A stretch of 64,000 bases of DNA. It comes from Achatina immaculata (taxonomy: Eukaryota > Mollusca > Gastropoda > Stylommatophora > Achatinidae). The stretch lies in the NCBI GenBank assembly GCA_009760885.1, contig CM019700.1, positions 2,223,405 through 2,287,404 of the forward strand. The letters are read 5' to 3'. The position numbers and the translations under genes are program-made. Positions 23,905 to 34,220 of the stretch are shown piece by piece. Every line of letters starts with the position of its first letter. The first letter of the stretch is position 1. The notes under the pieces are model-generated. The model made no database searches. It saw only the letters and a list, made by a program, of their open reading frames with translations, and was not told the origin of the DNA.

Positions 23905-24310
23905 TGAATCCTTTTCTCAACATAACGTTGATCCACGAGTATGCATCATTGTCTTTCCTCCCTTGAGAGCATAGGCCACGGATAAAGGCTTTCCAGTCAT
24001 CCCTGCTCTTGGAATTATTCTCTGCTTCCTTCCATGTGTATCCCTTGTCTCTGAGCACAGTCAGTAAAAAGATGTCCTCGTACCCAGTTGGGATATCGGT
24101 TCTCCAGCTTCATTTCAGCTTTGACTGCATAACTTCATGCGCTCTGTTATCAGAGTCCCTTCCTTTCCCAAGAAAAAGTTTCCTGGTTTTCCTCTCCGTA
24201 TTTCTGTAACGCTCCAGTTTTTAACAGAAAACAGATCGTTGGCCTATCCCCCAACCTCTTTAGTCGCCTCTTACGACATACGTGGAAACTGGCATTGGTC
24301 CTGTTCTTTT
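23905..24310 (-). pseudogene. LINE-like C-terminal fragment
   Basis: The minus strand near 24040-23905 reads DKGYTWKEAENNSKSRDDWKA then FIRGLCSQGRKD. This is the WxxAxxLxxDRxxWRxFVxxLC ending common in LINE reverse transcriptases. Upstream on the minus strand lies gtcgtaagaggcgactaa (24260-24277), a motif I recall from many invertebrate dispersed repeats. Truncated on both sides. Confidence 0.55.
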
Positions 24311-24334
24311 CTCTCAAGATCTGAGCCCCGGTAA

Positions 24335-25130
24335 CCACACGGGAGCACCATTAAGCATCTCAATCAATAAAGTGCCGTGCCGCGTGACGTAGGCGATCAT
24401 TTCTCTCCACAATTCCCTGTCTTTAGACTTGATTATGAGATCCGCCGGTGACTTTCTTCCTAGCCACACTGACAGCCCATCCAGTAACTTCTCTCTCTCT
24501 CTCTGTTTTCTTCTGTCTCTTGTTCTCTCAAATTTTACAGTTGCTACAATGTGTTCCAATATTCCTCTTCTCAGGAAATATTCTATAAATTTCGCTTGTC
24601 TGCTTCTGATCTTTGCTATAATTTGCTTTTTTAAACTCCAGCCTCTCTTAAGACCTCTTGATTGGTCTTCTTGGCTCTCCGTGGTACCTTCAACATCCAT
24701 CTTATAAATCACATCTCCATGGCCTCCATTTCTCGCTGTACTCTCTTATTCAAGGACCTTGCTTCACACCCATAAAACAAAATTGGCTCGATGTAATATT
24801 TAAGTACTAGCCACTTGATATTCCTGGCATGTTCTCTATATTTCTCATTATGTTTTCGCTGTACAAGGAAAAGAGGTCAGGAGTTAAAACAAATCCTTGT
24901 CTCATTCCCAATTTTATGTCTTGGAATGATCCTATTTGGTTCTCAACCCTCATTGCTGCTGATTGCTGCCAATATATGATTTTGATAAGTTTCAGATCTT
25001 TCCCATCTATGTTGATGTCCTCCAGCATTCTTATAATTTCTCTGTGTCTCATTTTATCAAATGCTTTACAGTATGAAGCATAAGTATAGATCCGTCTCTC
25101 TTCTGTTGATCTCTCCGTCAGTGTTCTTAT
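24335..25130 (-). pseudogene. RTE family D reverse transcriptase, internally deleted
   Basis: The minus strand reads MRHREIIRMLEDINIDGKDL, RVENQIGSF, motif-B region GMRQGFVLTPDLF, ENIMRNIENMPGIS, then jumps (deleting motif C and about 100 residues) to VLKYYIEPILFYGCEA, a frameshifted IPWTAKKTNQEVLREAG-type stretch, RREKLLDGLS-like, KSPADLIIKSKDRELW and AYVTRHGT near 24365. The last part duplicates 57584-57671. A longer 5' part of the same family is at 63078-64000. Multiple frameshifts. Confidence 0.85.
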
Positions 25131-25150
25131 TATATATATATATATATAAT
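25131..25150. repeat. Short (TA)n tract
   Basis: Dinucleotide TA run separating RTE D from the mariner relic. Confidence 0.85.
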
Positions 25151-25222
25151 TTATAGATAGATAAAATATAAATATATCATCTTAATATGCATCTTTTGCA
25201 TTTCACGTAGAGGTCACGTGAC

Positions 25223-25890
25223 GTGACCATCATGTGTCACCTGACCACACGGAGCATAAACAAAATGGCAGGTGCTGAAGTTTCGATTCGTCAACGTGCT
25301 GTTATTGAGTTCCTCGTTAAAGAGGAAATCCCCGCTGCTGAAATTCACCAAAGACTTCAGCTTGCTTACGGAGATGTGTGTATGGGTGCTAGCAGTGTTA
25401 GGAGGTGGGTTAAACATTTCAAAGATGGAAACACGAGCATCCAAGATATGCCTCACAGCGGTCGCCCTCGAACTGCCTCCACTGAACGCAATGTGGATAG
25501 GGTTGACGACATCATTAAAGAAGACAGACGTGTCACAGTATCTGAAATCGCTTTACATTTTGGAATAGGACACAATACAGCACAGGAAATGATTGAAACC
25601 CTAGACTATAGAAAAATACGCATCGGGTTCTACAGGAGAGAACGTCCAGAAAGCAGTGCGTCTGTGCCGTCGGTCAGCTGAAACGGAATTCTACCGGGAG
25701 GGTATTTTCAAACTTGCAAAAACGATGGGAGAAAATATGTGCAGAGAAATGGAGATTATGTTGAAAAGTGAAGAAAATGATGCAGATTAAGTTGATACTG
25801 TACATTTACATTTTCTCTATAAATATAAATTCTGTTTTTTTTTAAAAATACATTTTGCTCACGACTTTCAGTATGACCCTCGTATTTGTT
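25223..25890 (+). pseudogene. mariner transposase, internally deleted
   Basis: Residues 15-130 of the 25223-25681 frame are a mariner N-terminal paired HTH region: EVSIRQRAVIEFLVKEEIPA, GASSVRRWVKHFKDGN, SGRPRTASTERN, then VTVSEIALHFGIGHNTAQEM and LDYRKI. It should continue into the DD34D catalytic core. Instead, after a short junction it jumps to the C-terminal signature FYREGIFKLAK, RWEK, RNGDYVEK (25690-25770, with small insertions). The catalytic domain is therefore deleted. The right end carries gggtcatactgaaagtcgtg (reverse complement), a plausible TIR ending near tacgag at 25888. A matching left TIR is not seen. Confidence 0.88.
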
Positions 25891-26214
25891 GGTCTGGCCA
25901 AAGATTGTCTCCTAACCTCCAGTGGCTGTTCCTAACCTCTTTTCATTATCAATGAACTGAATTTGAAGGAAGCAAACGATGACAGATTAGAATGACGGTT
26001 GTCTGTCATGCCATTTTTTCTTTTCGCATATTTTGGGACGTACTAAATGATCGGGACCCTGTCCTACATGTAAGCTGCAGTGTTGATCTTTTCAATAGGC
26101 TCCTTCCACTCTAAAAATGTAGTAGGTCCCTACCTCGATCGCTGTCATTCCTAATCTCACAGTTAATTATAACATCAATAATTTATGGGTGAAGATGCTG
26201 TCTGATCTGGTAAT
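25891..26214. other. No recognisable feature
   Basis: Unassigned spacer between mariner and S repeats. Confidence 0.45.
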
Positions 26215-26216
26215 CA

Positions 26217-26531
26217 CCGGCCTATAGCTGACATGCCAGAGTCAGGGTTGGCACAACATATCTGACCAAGACTCTGCCCTGATTATCCGTTGGTAACCCT
26301 AGTAAAAGACCTAGACTGGCTAACGGGGCAGAGGTATAGTTCCCATAGTGGTGGGGTCTTCTAAAGAAGTATTGCACACCCCCTTGCTTTTTAGCTTTAC
26401 TCAGGTACTGAAAAAAGCCGTCACAACCTGCTTCCAAGCCGACATGATGCCATCAACATCTTACACGCCTTCGGCTGCAAAGAACATGAAGCTTGAAGCT
26501 CCAGGAAGATTGAAGAAGAAGAAGAAGAAGA
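26217..26531 (+). repeat. S-family SINE-like repeat with (GAA)n tail
   Basis: Sense-orientation copy: tatagctgacatgccagagt, tgaccaagactctgccctga, gactggctaacggggcagag, tggtggggtcttctaaagaa, and a terminal gaagaagaagaagaag. It gives the clearest view of the 3' end of the family. Confidence 0.75.
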
Positions 26532-27118
26532 AACAGATCGTTGTAGAGATTGAGGAAGAAGAAGGGCGTAATTTAGTTCAATTTTAAATCTTAATTTCGG
26601 ACAGCGAAAGAAAACTTGAAAAAAAGTTTATTCATAAATATTTCAAATCAGACAGCAGAAGGCAGCGTAAGTACGGATTTTTATTTTTATTTTCCATTTT
26701 TGTTAACCTTTGAAAAGAAAATGGATGATCTTTTACTGACTGTCAATTTTTTGTTGCCTTATGGAATTAATGGAAGCAAAGATGCATGAGCTATTGGGAC
26801 GGCACTGTTACCATGGCCGAAGAGTTGGAGCTGAAACTGACAAAGATCTAGTTGCACTTTTCCGCTAACGTTTCTAATAATAGCTACTGTAAGAGGGCGG
26901 GCTGGGGAGACGGGTGAATCATTTACCTTTAAATATTCGAAAGTGAGGGGCAAGGTCAGTCTGCCATCGCAGTGGGGTCTGTGAATAACGTTACTCATCA
27001 TCATCATCATCATCATGTGCTTCTGTACACATATCGGTCCCTGATATTTTCCAACCACTCAGCTGGGGATTTTTGTTGTTGTTGTTGTTGTGGTATCACG
27101 TTAGAATATTCATATGTC
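26532..27118. other. No recognisable gene
   Basis: AT-rich, with a short (ATC)n at 26995-27014 and (TTG)n at 27072-27090. Open frames are repeat-driven. Confidence 0.5.
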
Positions 27119-27430
27119 TCTCTCTCTCTCTCTCTCTCTCTGTCTTCCAAATCATTTCTTCCCATTTATCTTTCCTGTTGTTATGATGTTTTCGAGCCCT
27201 CCTCTTTTCATTATTATGTCCAGTGAATGATGACTGTCGTTTTCTTAAGGATTTAATTAGGTTCCTATCTACATTTGCTTTTGTTAGATATTCTCAGTTT
27301 GTCATCTTATCTGCCCATGGTATTCTTAACATTTTCTTAATGAATCGCCTCTCTATTGCCTCAAGTTCTCTCTCCATCGATCTGTTGACTATGGTTCCCT
27401 TCCATATAAAACGTATTGTAACTACTGACG
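27119..27430 (-). pseudogene. RTE-like reverse transcriptase fragment (family D-like)
   Basis: Minus strand: VTIRFIWKGTIVNRSMEREL, EAIERRFIKKMLRIPWADKMTN, KANVDRNLIKSLRKRQSSF, TGHNNEKR. This matches the post-RT region KRMLRIPWTAKKTN ... RxRQxxFxGH of families A and D. About 95 codons, both ends truncated, bounded on the left by (CT)n 27119-27141. Confidence 0.8.
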
Positions 27431-27925
27431 TGCATCTACGTATTGTACACCAGCTGAACTAGTATTTGACTCTTGAATAATTTACACCATTGTTTACTAA
27501 GCAGATACTTGCTTAACCGCTTCACACGTGACACCAAGACCTTACACTGATATACGCCATGTAACAAACGAAAATTCGCGTGACAGTGGCATACCACTGC
27601 AAGTTAGTGTTGGAACATGACCAGTTACTTGCGTAACAACTCAGCGCTAATACCAGCAGTTGGCACACTCAACATTAATCCAAAATACTACAGGATTCAG
27701 CACAGGAAAACTGTCAGGATAATTACCATCGCCATGGGACACTCACAATATTGTAAAACTTGTTTGGTGCAAGTTTACATTTTTATAATTATTGGGAGGA
27801 GTATATTTTCTCAGGATGGTTACAGACCAACAATCCTTGGCAATGTACTGCCGTACTTGAGGCTAATCTAGCTCCCCCATCATGACAGCCAACCCAGGTT
27901 CTCCCCTCCTTGTTATATTGTTTGC
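27431..27925. other. No recognisable gene
   Basis: Unassigned spacer. Short open frames only. Confidence 0.45.
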
Positions 27926-27927
27926 TT

Positions 27928-27962
27928 CTTATATATTATATCCTTCCCGTGCCGCTAATAAT
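27928..27962 (-). mobile_element. RTE family C 3' terminal stub
   Basis: About 35 bp: tatccttcccgtgccg preceded by a tatatata stretch is the reverse complement of the family C 3' end (cggcacgggaaggatataa). Severe 5' truncation. Confidence 0.6.
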
Positions 27963-29558
27963 GCATAAATCCTGAGCATTTAATCAATACACAATACACT
28001 AACATGCAGTACAAATCACCAAGTCTGAAATTAAAGACACAACATTTTAATCTCACTATACGCCACAAACAACACATACAACTGACATTGACATCAACAT
28101 GTCACGAAGACAGGTGTCATTATAAATGGTAATTAAGCGTGGTAGCATATGATAATGACTTCTCATGTTGCATTATTGAAAACCTGATGGATCTGTGGTC
28201 CAGAGCTCTCTTGGCCCTACACATAACCTACACTACGAATCTAATGTTCAATGGCACTTATTCTACGCAGCTATCGCTGCCTTGACACACCTCTATATAA
28301 CCGCGTTGCTGCAGCACAAGATCAGTCTACGTGGAAGCATAAAAGCGAATCAAACATGTTGCCCTTCCAGTATACCTATAAATCACAATGAAAATCATTT
28401 CCATATTGATATGTAAATACGGAAACCTACATCACAACAACATAATCTACACCACATGAGGTGGGTACGGGAAGAATGTAGCCAACGATCACCGTAATAC
28501 ACAGCAATTTACAGCACATCCATAGGCACAACTAAACAAGACGCAGCCCGGCCACTGCCGCTATCTACACTGATTCCGGCAATGTTTCAATATCTATATA
28601 TATCTTTCCGAAACCAACTACCAATCACGTGGACGATACCGCTTCGGTCAAGGTCGTACACCCCTCGATCTAAACGTGTATCGTCCACACTATCACACAA
28701 AACATTGAAAGGCATGCTAAGCTCATGAATACTGAAAACTCTAACATTCCTTTCAGTCTAGAATCACAGCCTTGTCCAAAAGGGGACAATCAACACACAA
28801 ACTCTACATGATAACTTGCGACAATTGTCCTAAAAATGGACAAATCAATTACAACTCACTGCATACTAAACTCTATAACATTTTGTCATGAAAAGACAAC
28901 TGACCACAGAACTTACATTATGAACCAAGAAATCCTAGCAAACATCCCAAAACCAACCAACATACGTCATATCACTTTAACATCTCGAAAAGAAGTCTCA
29001 TTCGTTCATATCGCAAGCTCAGACCCCGTGACTAAACTAGCCAGTATGCACATGGAGAGATATCTCACTCTGCGCTTGATTAAACAGCTGAGCTGCGGTC
29101 AGCAACGTTTTTACCACGACAAATGGGCTCCAAGCCCCATTCTGTCACAGAATAATCATTCTGTTACACTTAGACCAGCATTTTAGAACTCTTTTTTTCT
29201 GATCTTCATTAATAGAGACGCATTTAACAAGATATTTCTCTCTCTCTCTCTCTCTCTACAACTACAAGCTTTCCCAATATCTATTTGATGTCGACTACAT
29301 GCCTCAATGAATTATAAAACTTAAAAGTTATCATAAACTGCTCTTACAGACACCGAATGCAATTAATTGTTTTCTGAATAGTCCCGAAATTTTTGTTTAG
29401 TAGATAGTCATTTATATATGTATGTAGTTACTTCTGTACTGAGTGAATGTTTAAGAGCGAAACGTAAATGTTATATTTTATTTTATGTCGCTCAGCTTCA
29501 ATGTTAATTATGTTTGTTACATGAAAAGCATATTTGTAGAATGTCTGGAATAGAGTGA
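27963..29558. other. A/C-rich unclassified sequence
   Basis: Long stretch with marked A+C bias on + and no coding motif. A (CT)n lies at 29239-29258. Blocks such as acatgaggtgggtacgg (28456) have distant counterparts at 30780 and 62975, so part may be an old dispersed repeat. Confidence 0.45.
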
Positions 29559-29646
29559 AAGATGTATGATAAAGGGCAGAATGTCAGACGGGCCTGCATG
29601 CCCAATTCTTAACCCTTTTGAAATAAAGATCAATCAATCAATCAAT

Positions 29647-29687
<41 letters not shown>

Positions 29688-29697
29688 CCTCTCTCTC
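29559..29697 (+). mobile_element. LINE 3' end with (CAAT)n tail, then (CT)n
   Basis: gggcagaatgtcagacgggc, ctgcatgcccaattcttaac, a taaagat polyadenylation-like stretch and a caatcaatcaatcaat tail. Same terminus as the antisense LINE at 2746-2820. The tail passes into (CT)n to 29697. Confidence 0.75.
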
Positions 29698-29699
29698 TT

Positions 29700-30179
29700 T
29701 TCTTTGGTAAGCTGTTTTGGTTTGACATATTCTGTTCTTGATTTCACAAGTGCTTTTCCCATCTGATGTTACTTGAGTGCCCACAATTGTTTCAAGATTG
29801 TTTCTTGTATCTTAACACTGCATTAAGGTGGGTTTTTGTTTCGTAATATGGCCATTGATTCTATTTTCTTGCCAATTAGAAAGAGTTCTTTCTTTTCACT
29901 TTCCTTCACTATTATATCTAATCATTTCTGTAGGCTCTTTTCGTTTTGAGCTAATGGTACTGCATATTGTAGGTTGTTCGCGTTGAAGCCTCCAACTAGA
30001 ATTACTGGTTTATTATTGATTTCTCTCGTGATATATTTGCCGTACAGTGAGAGCAAATCTGGTGGCAACTACTAACTTGTCTAACTCCTTGCTATTTATT
30101 GATATTTGCCTGTCATAATTTTCTCTACTCTGATGGCTGTTTCTTGATTCCAATGCATGTTTTTCTGATTTTTCTCAGA
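29700..30179 (-). pseudogene. RTE family H reverse transcriptase, 3' piece
   Basis: Minus strand: KNMHWNQETAIRVEKIMTGK (equivalent of WQQEAAVRVENRTGKYQ in family A), then degraded motif-B region, INNKPVILVGGFNANNLQYA (ADD lost), ESEKKELFLIGKKIESMAI, NPP-CSVKI and LKQL-ALK-HQMG. The 5' neighbour of this piece lies at 31100-31385, separated by an insert. Confidence 0.78.
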
Positions 30180-31011
30180 CGTTTGTTGTTGTATGGATAA
30201 ATATGTTTTAAATGGGGTTATAATTTTCTGTAGTTTATACGATGTTATATTGTTTTTTTTTCTGGTATGGTTGAAAGGGGCAAGTGCACACTGACATATT
30301 ACACAAATGAAAAGAAAACACAATTAAACAATTCTTCAAATAATCATACGCTTCTATTGTTAAAATCATCATTTTACAGTTAGCAAAATCAAACAAAGGA
30401 TCATCAGTTGATATTGTTATTCATCAGCCATATCGTTAATAACATAATCATTAAAATGATTTCCTTGAATATTCAGATTCCTAGATTATAATGATCGACA
30501 GTGGAACTTCTAAATAATCAAATTTAATGCCTTCTACGTAAACATACAAAAATCTCTAATCTTCATCATTAAGTGATTGAGTATCTGACACATTATAAGG
30601 AAGTAACTGGCAGTAAGTGTTGCAACATAGATATTCATAAATTTCAACGATACGTATTTACGTGCAAACATGAGCCATCATTGCACATTATCAAAACCTC
30701 TAAACCTTACATAGACAAATATGTTACATTAGAATTATAATTATTCGTGTACCCCTTCAATTATCTTAATCATACCTAAGTGGGTCGGGATGTTGATCGG
30801 AGGAGTCGACAGTACAGCCTTGCACGCCTCCACATGACAGAAACCTCAATTTTAAACCTAACACTTACATGTTATCCATAGACGAAATACACTCTCAAAC
30901 GCTCTCGAACGACATGACCTCCATGGAATCGGTCATGACACCAAAATCCCGACCAATTAAAATTCTCTCATGTTATATTTATACTGGGCCAGTACGCCGA
31001 TTTTTCTCAGA
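30180..31011. mobile_element. Insert of unknown type inside RTE H
   Basis: Flanked by the 13-bp direct repeat gatttttctcaga (30167-30179 and 30999-31011). AT-rich, no coding motif. Its left part (ttcaaataatcata ... ttacagttagcaaaatcaaa) is similar to 31690-31760, so it belongs to a dispersed family. Confidence 0.45.
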
Positions 31012-31099
31012 GTTGCGCACCTCTGAAAACTGACCGATAACTGGCACATTATTCCTACTCTTAGGGTTGCCAACCAACCCAGGTAACTATGAGCTTATC

Positions 31100-31385
31100 T
31101 ATTACCTACACTGTCAGTATTTATATCCTGGACCATTTTCATGATTTCGTCATGTTTTACTTTATCAAATGCTTTGGTATCGTCAATGAAGCATACAAAT
31201 AATCTTTCTTTACTTCTAACGTTCTCTCTTTAAGGGCTCTTAGTGGAGAGTTCTTATATGTTCCTTTTCCATCAACAAATCCAAATTGCTCATCTTCTAC
31301 TTCCATCTTTATTTTAATTCGCAAAGTAGTTTTGTGATATGACGTAAAAGACTTATTGTTCTGAAGTCTTCATCCTTTTTTTTTG
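31100..31385 (-). pseudogene. RTE family H reverse transcriptase, 5' piece
   Basis: Minus strand: EDFRTISLLRHITKLL, MEVEDEQFGFVDGKGTYKN, LRALKERTLEVKKD, then a frameshifted FDDTKAFDKVKHDEIMK-type motif A and DINTD. It is collinear with family A 9925-10200. It is separated from its 3' part by 30180-31011 and about 90 bp of unaligned sequence. Confidence 0.8.
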
Positions 31386-31508
31386 GGGGGGGGGGGGCTG
31401 GATAACCTTTGACGAGAAAGTAGCAAAAGCAATTAAAGTGTGATAGTGCTGGATAGAATATACCCGAAGTTAGATCGTCCTTCGTTGCTTTATGCCTTAA
31501 TTGTTTGT

Positions 31509-31563
<55 letters not shown>

Positions 31564-31864
31564 ATATATGTATTTTTATTTCTTGGTATTTTTTATCTTT
31601 ATAGGTAAATGAAAGGTTGAACGTTACACATATTTACACATTCACAACCACACCAATGAAGGAAAACAAACGCAATCAATAATGCTTCTTCAAATAACCA
31701 TACAATTTATATTGACATAAATCATCAGTTACACAGTTAGCAAAATCAAACAAGAAGCCTATATATGATGTTAATTATCAGCTTATATTGTTATCAACAT
31801 AAATCACTATAACAATTTTCTAACTATTTTGTTTCGATTCAGATTGTAACAGCGTAACTAACTG
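31386..31864. repeat. Poly-G, (TA)n microsatellite and dispersed AT-rich repeat
   Basis: T/G homopolymers at 31377-31397 and (TA)n at 31511-31556. Then 31600-31850 shares blocks (ttacacagttagcaaaatca) with 30330-30410. Confidence 0.7.
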
Positions 31865-34220
31865 ACAAAACTTGGGCGAGCTCTCGTCGTAGGGGAGTGG
31901 AAGTAGAAGGCTGGAACTGTAGTTCCCTTGGATGACGTTGCTCCATCTTATTTTGTCCACCTTGAAAAACGTGGACGGTCAAAAGGCACATTAGCTGAGA
32001 GAAAGAAAAACAGACAGACACAGACAGGCAGATAGACAGACAAAGATGAAGGTAGGTAAGTAGGAAGGGTAGATAGGGTAGGGTAGGGTATGTATGTAAG
32101 TAGGTAGGTAGGTAGGTAGGTAAGTAGTATTTCTGAGTCGCACTGTTGTTATAACTACAGCTACTAACAAAACACTTGTTGCTTCTAAAAAGACCGTTAC
32201 AAAATCAGACTATCAAAGCCTCGATCGCTTTATCAGTATATCAAATTGCCAACTTCTTCTTCTTCTTCTTGTCTCTCTGGAGCTGCGAGCTGGCTTTCGT
32301 TGCAGCTGATGCAGTGAAGATGATGAGATAAGATAATCTTGTCGGACTGGGAGAGAAATATGGCAGCTAATCTTTCAAACCTTGAGCTGAGATAAAAAGA
32401 CGGGCTGTGGAATACTTCTCTATCAGACCCCACCAACACTAAGACTATAGCGATTCCTACCCCATTAGCCAAGCTAAGCATATAACTGGGGGTATCAACG
32501 GATATGTGGGACAGGGTCTTGGTCTACTATGTTTCGGCATCCCTGACGCTAGAACGTCAGCTATGGGTCGCTCATGCTAAATGGGACCAGATCTTTGCCT
32601 CCCAACAATGATTTCATAAACATAAACGAGGAGTAGGAAGAATATTTGACGAACTAACAGCAAGGACAACTGTAGGATATTTGAACATTTCGGACCGAGT
32701 CCTGCTAGCCCAACGGAAAGGACGACCAATAAACATAAATAATATACAAGTGTACGCTCCAACATCTGAAAGTTCTGAAGAAGATGTTCAGCTTTTTTAT
32801 AATGACATAGAGACAGCACTAAAACACACAATGTCACATGAAGTTACTATAGTCATGGGAGATTTTAATGCCAAAGTTGGTAAAGGAAGAACTTCAGACA
32901 TCGTTGATGACTATGGACTGGGGGAGAGGAATGGCAGAGGCAGTAAATTAATTGAATGGGTATACATAGCATGATTGTAGGAAAAACCTAGTTTAAACAA
33001 CATCCCTGAAGACTGGAAACATGGTGCAGTCCAGACAAAAATACTTTTAACTAGATAGACTACATATTAATCAACAAACGATTCCGGAATGTATTACTGA
33101 CAACAAAAACTATACCAGGAGCCGACTGCAATAGTGACCATGACCCACTCTGTGGAACAATTAGAATGAAGCTAAAGAAAGCATGCAAAAAAGTGAGAAA
33201 CATCAAACTGAATACAGAACTCCTTAAAAATGACCAAGAACTGCGAGAACAATACAAAGTTATTATAACAAATAGATACAATGCAATAGCAAATATAAAT
33301 AGTATAGATGAACAATGGGAAATGTTAAGAGATTCTATCCACCAAACTGTTAAGGAGATAATACCACCAAGAAAAGAAGCCTCTAAAAATAAATGGATGA
33401 CAGACGACATCTTAGGACTGATGGACAAGAGGAGGAGGAGTAAAAATAACCAAGAAAAATATAGCAAGATAAATAAAGAAATAAGACGCAAATGCAGAGA
33501 AGCAAAAGAAGTGTGGTTAAATGAACAGTGCAAACAGATAGAGGACACTTATAATAAAGACAGCAAAAACATGTACAAACGAATTAATGAACTTACAGGC
33601 AAGAAAACAAAATATACCACAGGATGCCTGAAATCAAAAGAAGGTAAAATGTTAATGGGAAAGAAGACATTGTGGACAGGTGGACAGAGTACATCGGTGA
33701 GCTATATGGGGGAGAAAGAGCAGAATTAACACCAGATACTGAAAACTGTGATGGACCACCAATACTTGAAGATGAAATCATAGATGCCATCAAACACATG
33801 AAGAAAGGAAAAGCAACTGGGCCTGATAATATAACAATAGAAGACATAAAGGCACTAGAGGAGACAGGAACAAAAATAATAACCAAGTTACTGAATGACA
33901 TTTACAACAGTGGTTATATTCCCAGTGACCTGATTAAATCCACGTTTATAGCACTACCTAACAAACCAGGTGCAAAGAAATGTGATGACCACCGGACTAT
34001 CAGCCTCTCATGTCACATAACGAAGCTAATTCTAAGAATCATTATGAGAAGAACAAGGAAAAAGATAAACATAGAAATAGCAGATGTACAGTTTGGATTT
34101 GTTGAAGTAAAGGAAACATACAATACCATGTATGCTTTACGAACACTAACAGAAAGAGCTTTAGAAGTACAGAAAGATCTCTACTTATGCTTCATTGATT
34201 ACACCAAGGCATTCGACAAG
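31865..34220 (+). repeat. Composite duplicated block, copy 1
   Basis: Begins at aaaacttgggcgagctctcg and matches 47250-49625 almost base for base: unknown 5' part with (GTAGG)/(GTAG)n at 32050-32127, an S repeat (32253-32590, minus orientation, cttcttctt tail at its left), then RTE A sequence. Both copies share disabling changes in the RTE, so the duplication post-dates inactivation. It breaks off at the codons for FDKVK, where the 20-bp array begins. Confidence 0.88.
32606..34220 (+). pseudogene. RTE family A, fragment truncated at both ends
   Basis: Starts within the endonuclease (HKRGVGRIFDELTARTTVGY), keeps QVYAPTSES and MGDFNAKVGKGRTS, then has a stop after IEWVYIA (32972), a TAG in the IDYILINK motif region (33052) and a frameshift near 33662. 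It continues through the linker and fingers to motif A FIDYTKAFDKVK at 34185-34220. Everything 3' of motif A (motifs B and C, C-terminus) is missing. Confidence 0.9.

Noticed and set aside
28836..29186. 116-codon frame (MDKSITTHCILNS...)
   Set aside because: Composition follows the A/C-rich background. No motif, and no similar frame elsewhere in the window.
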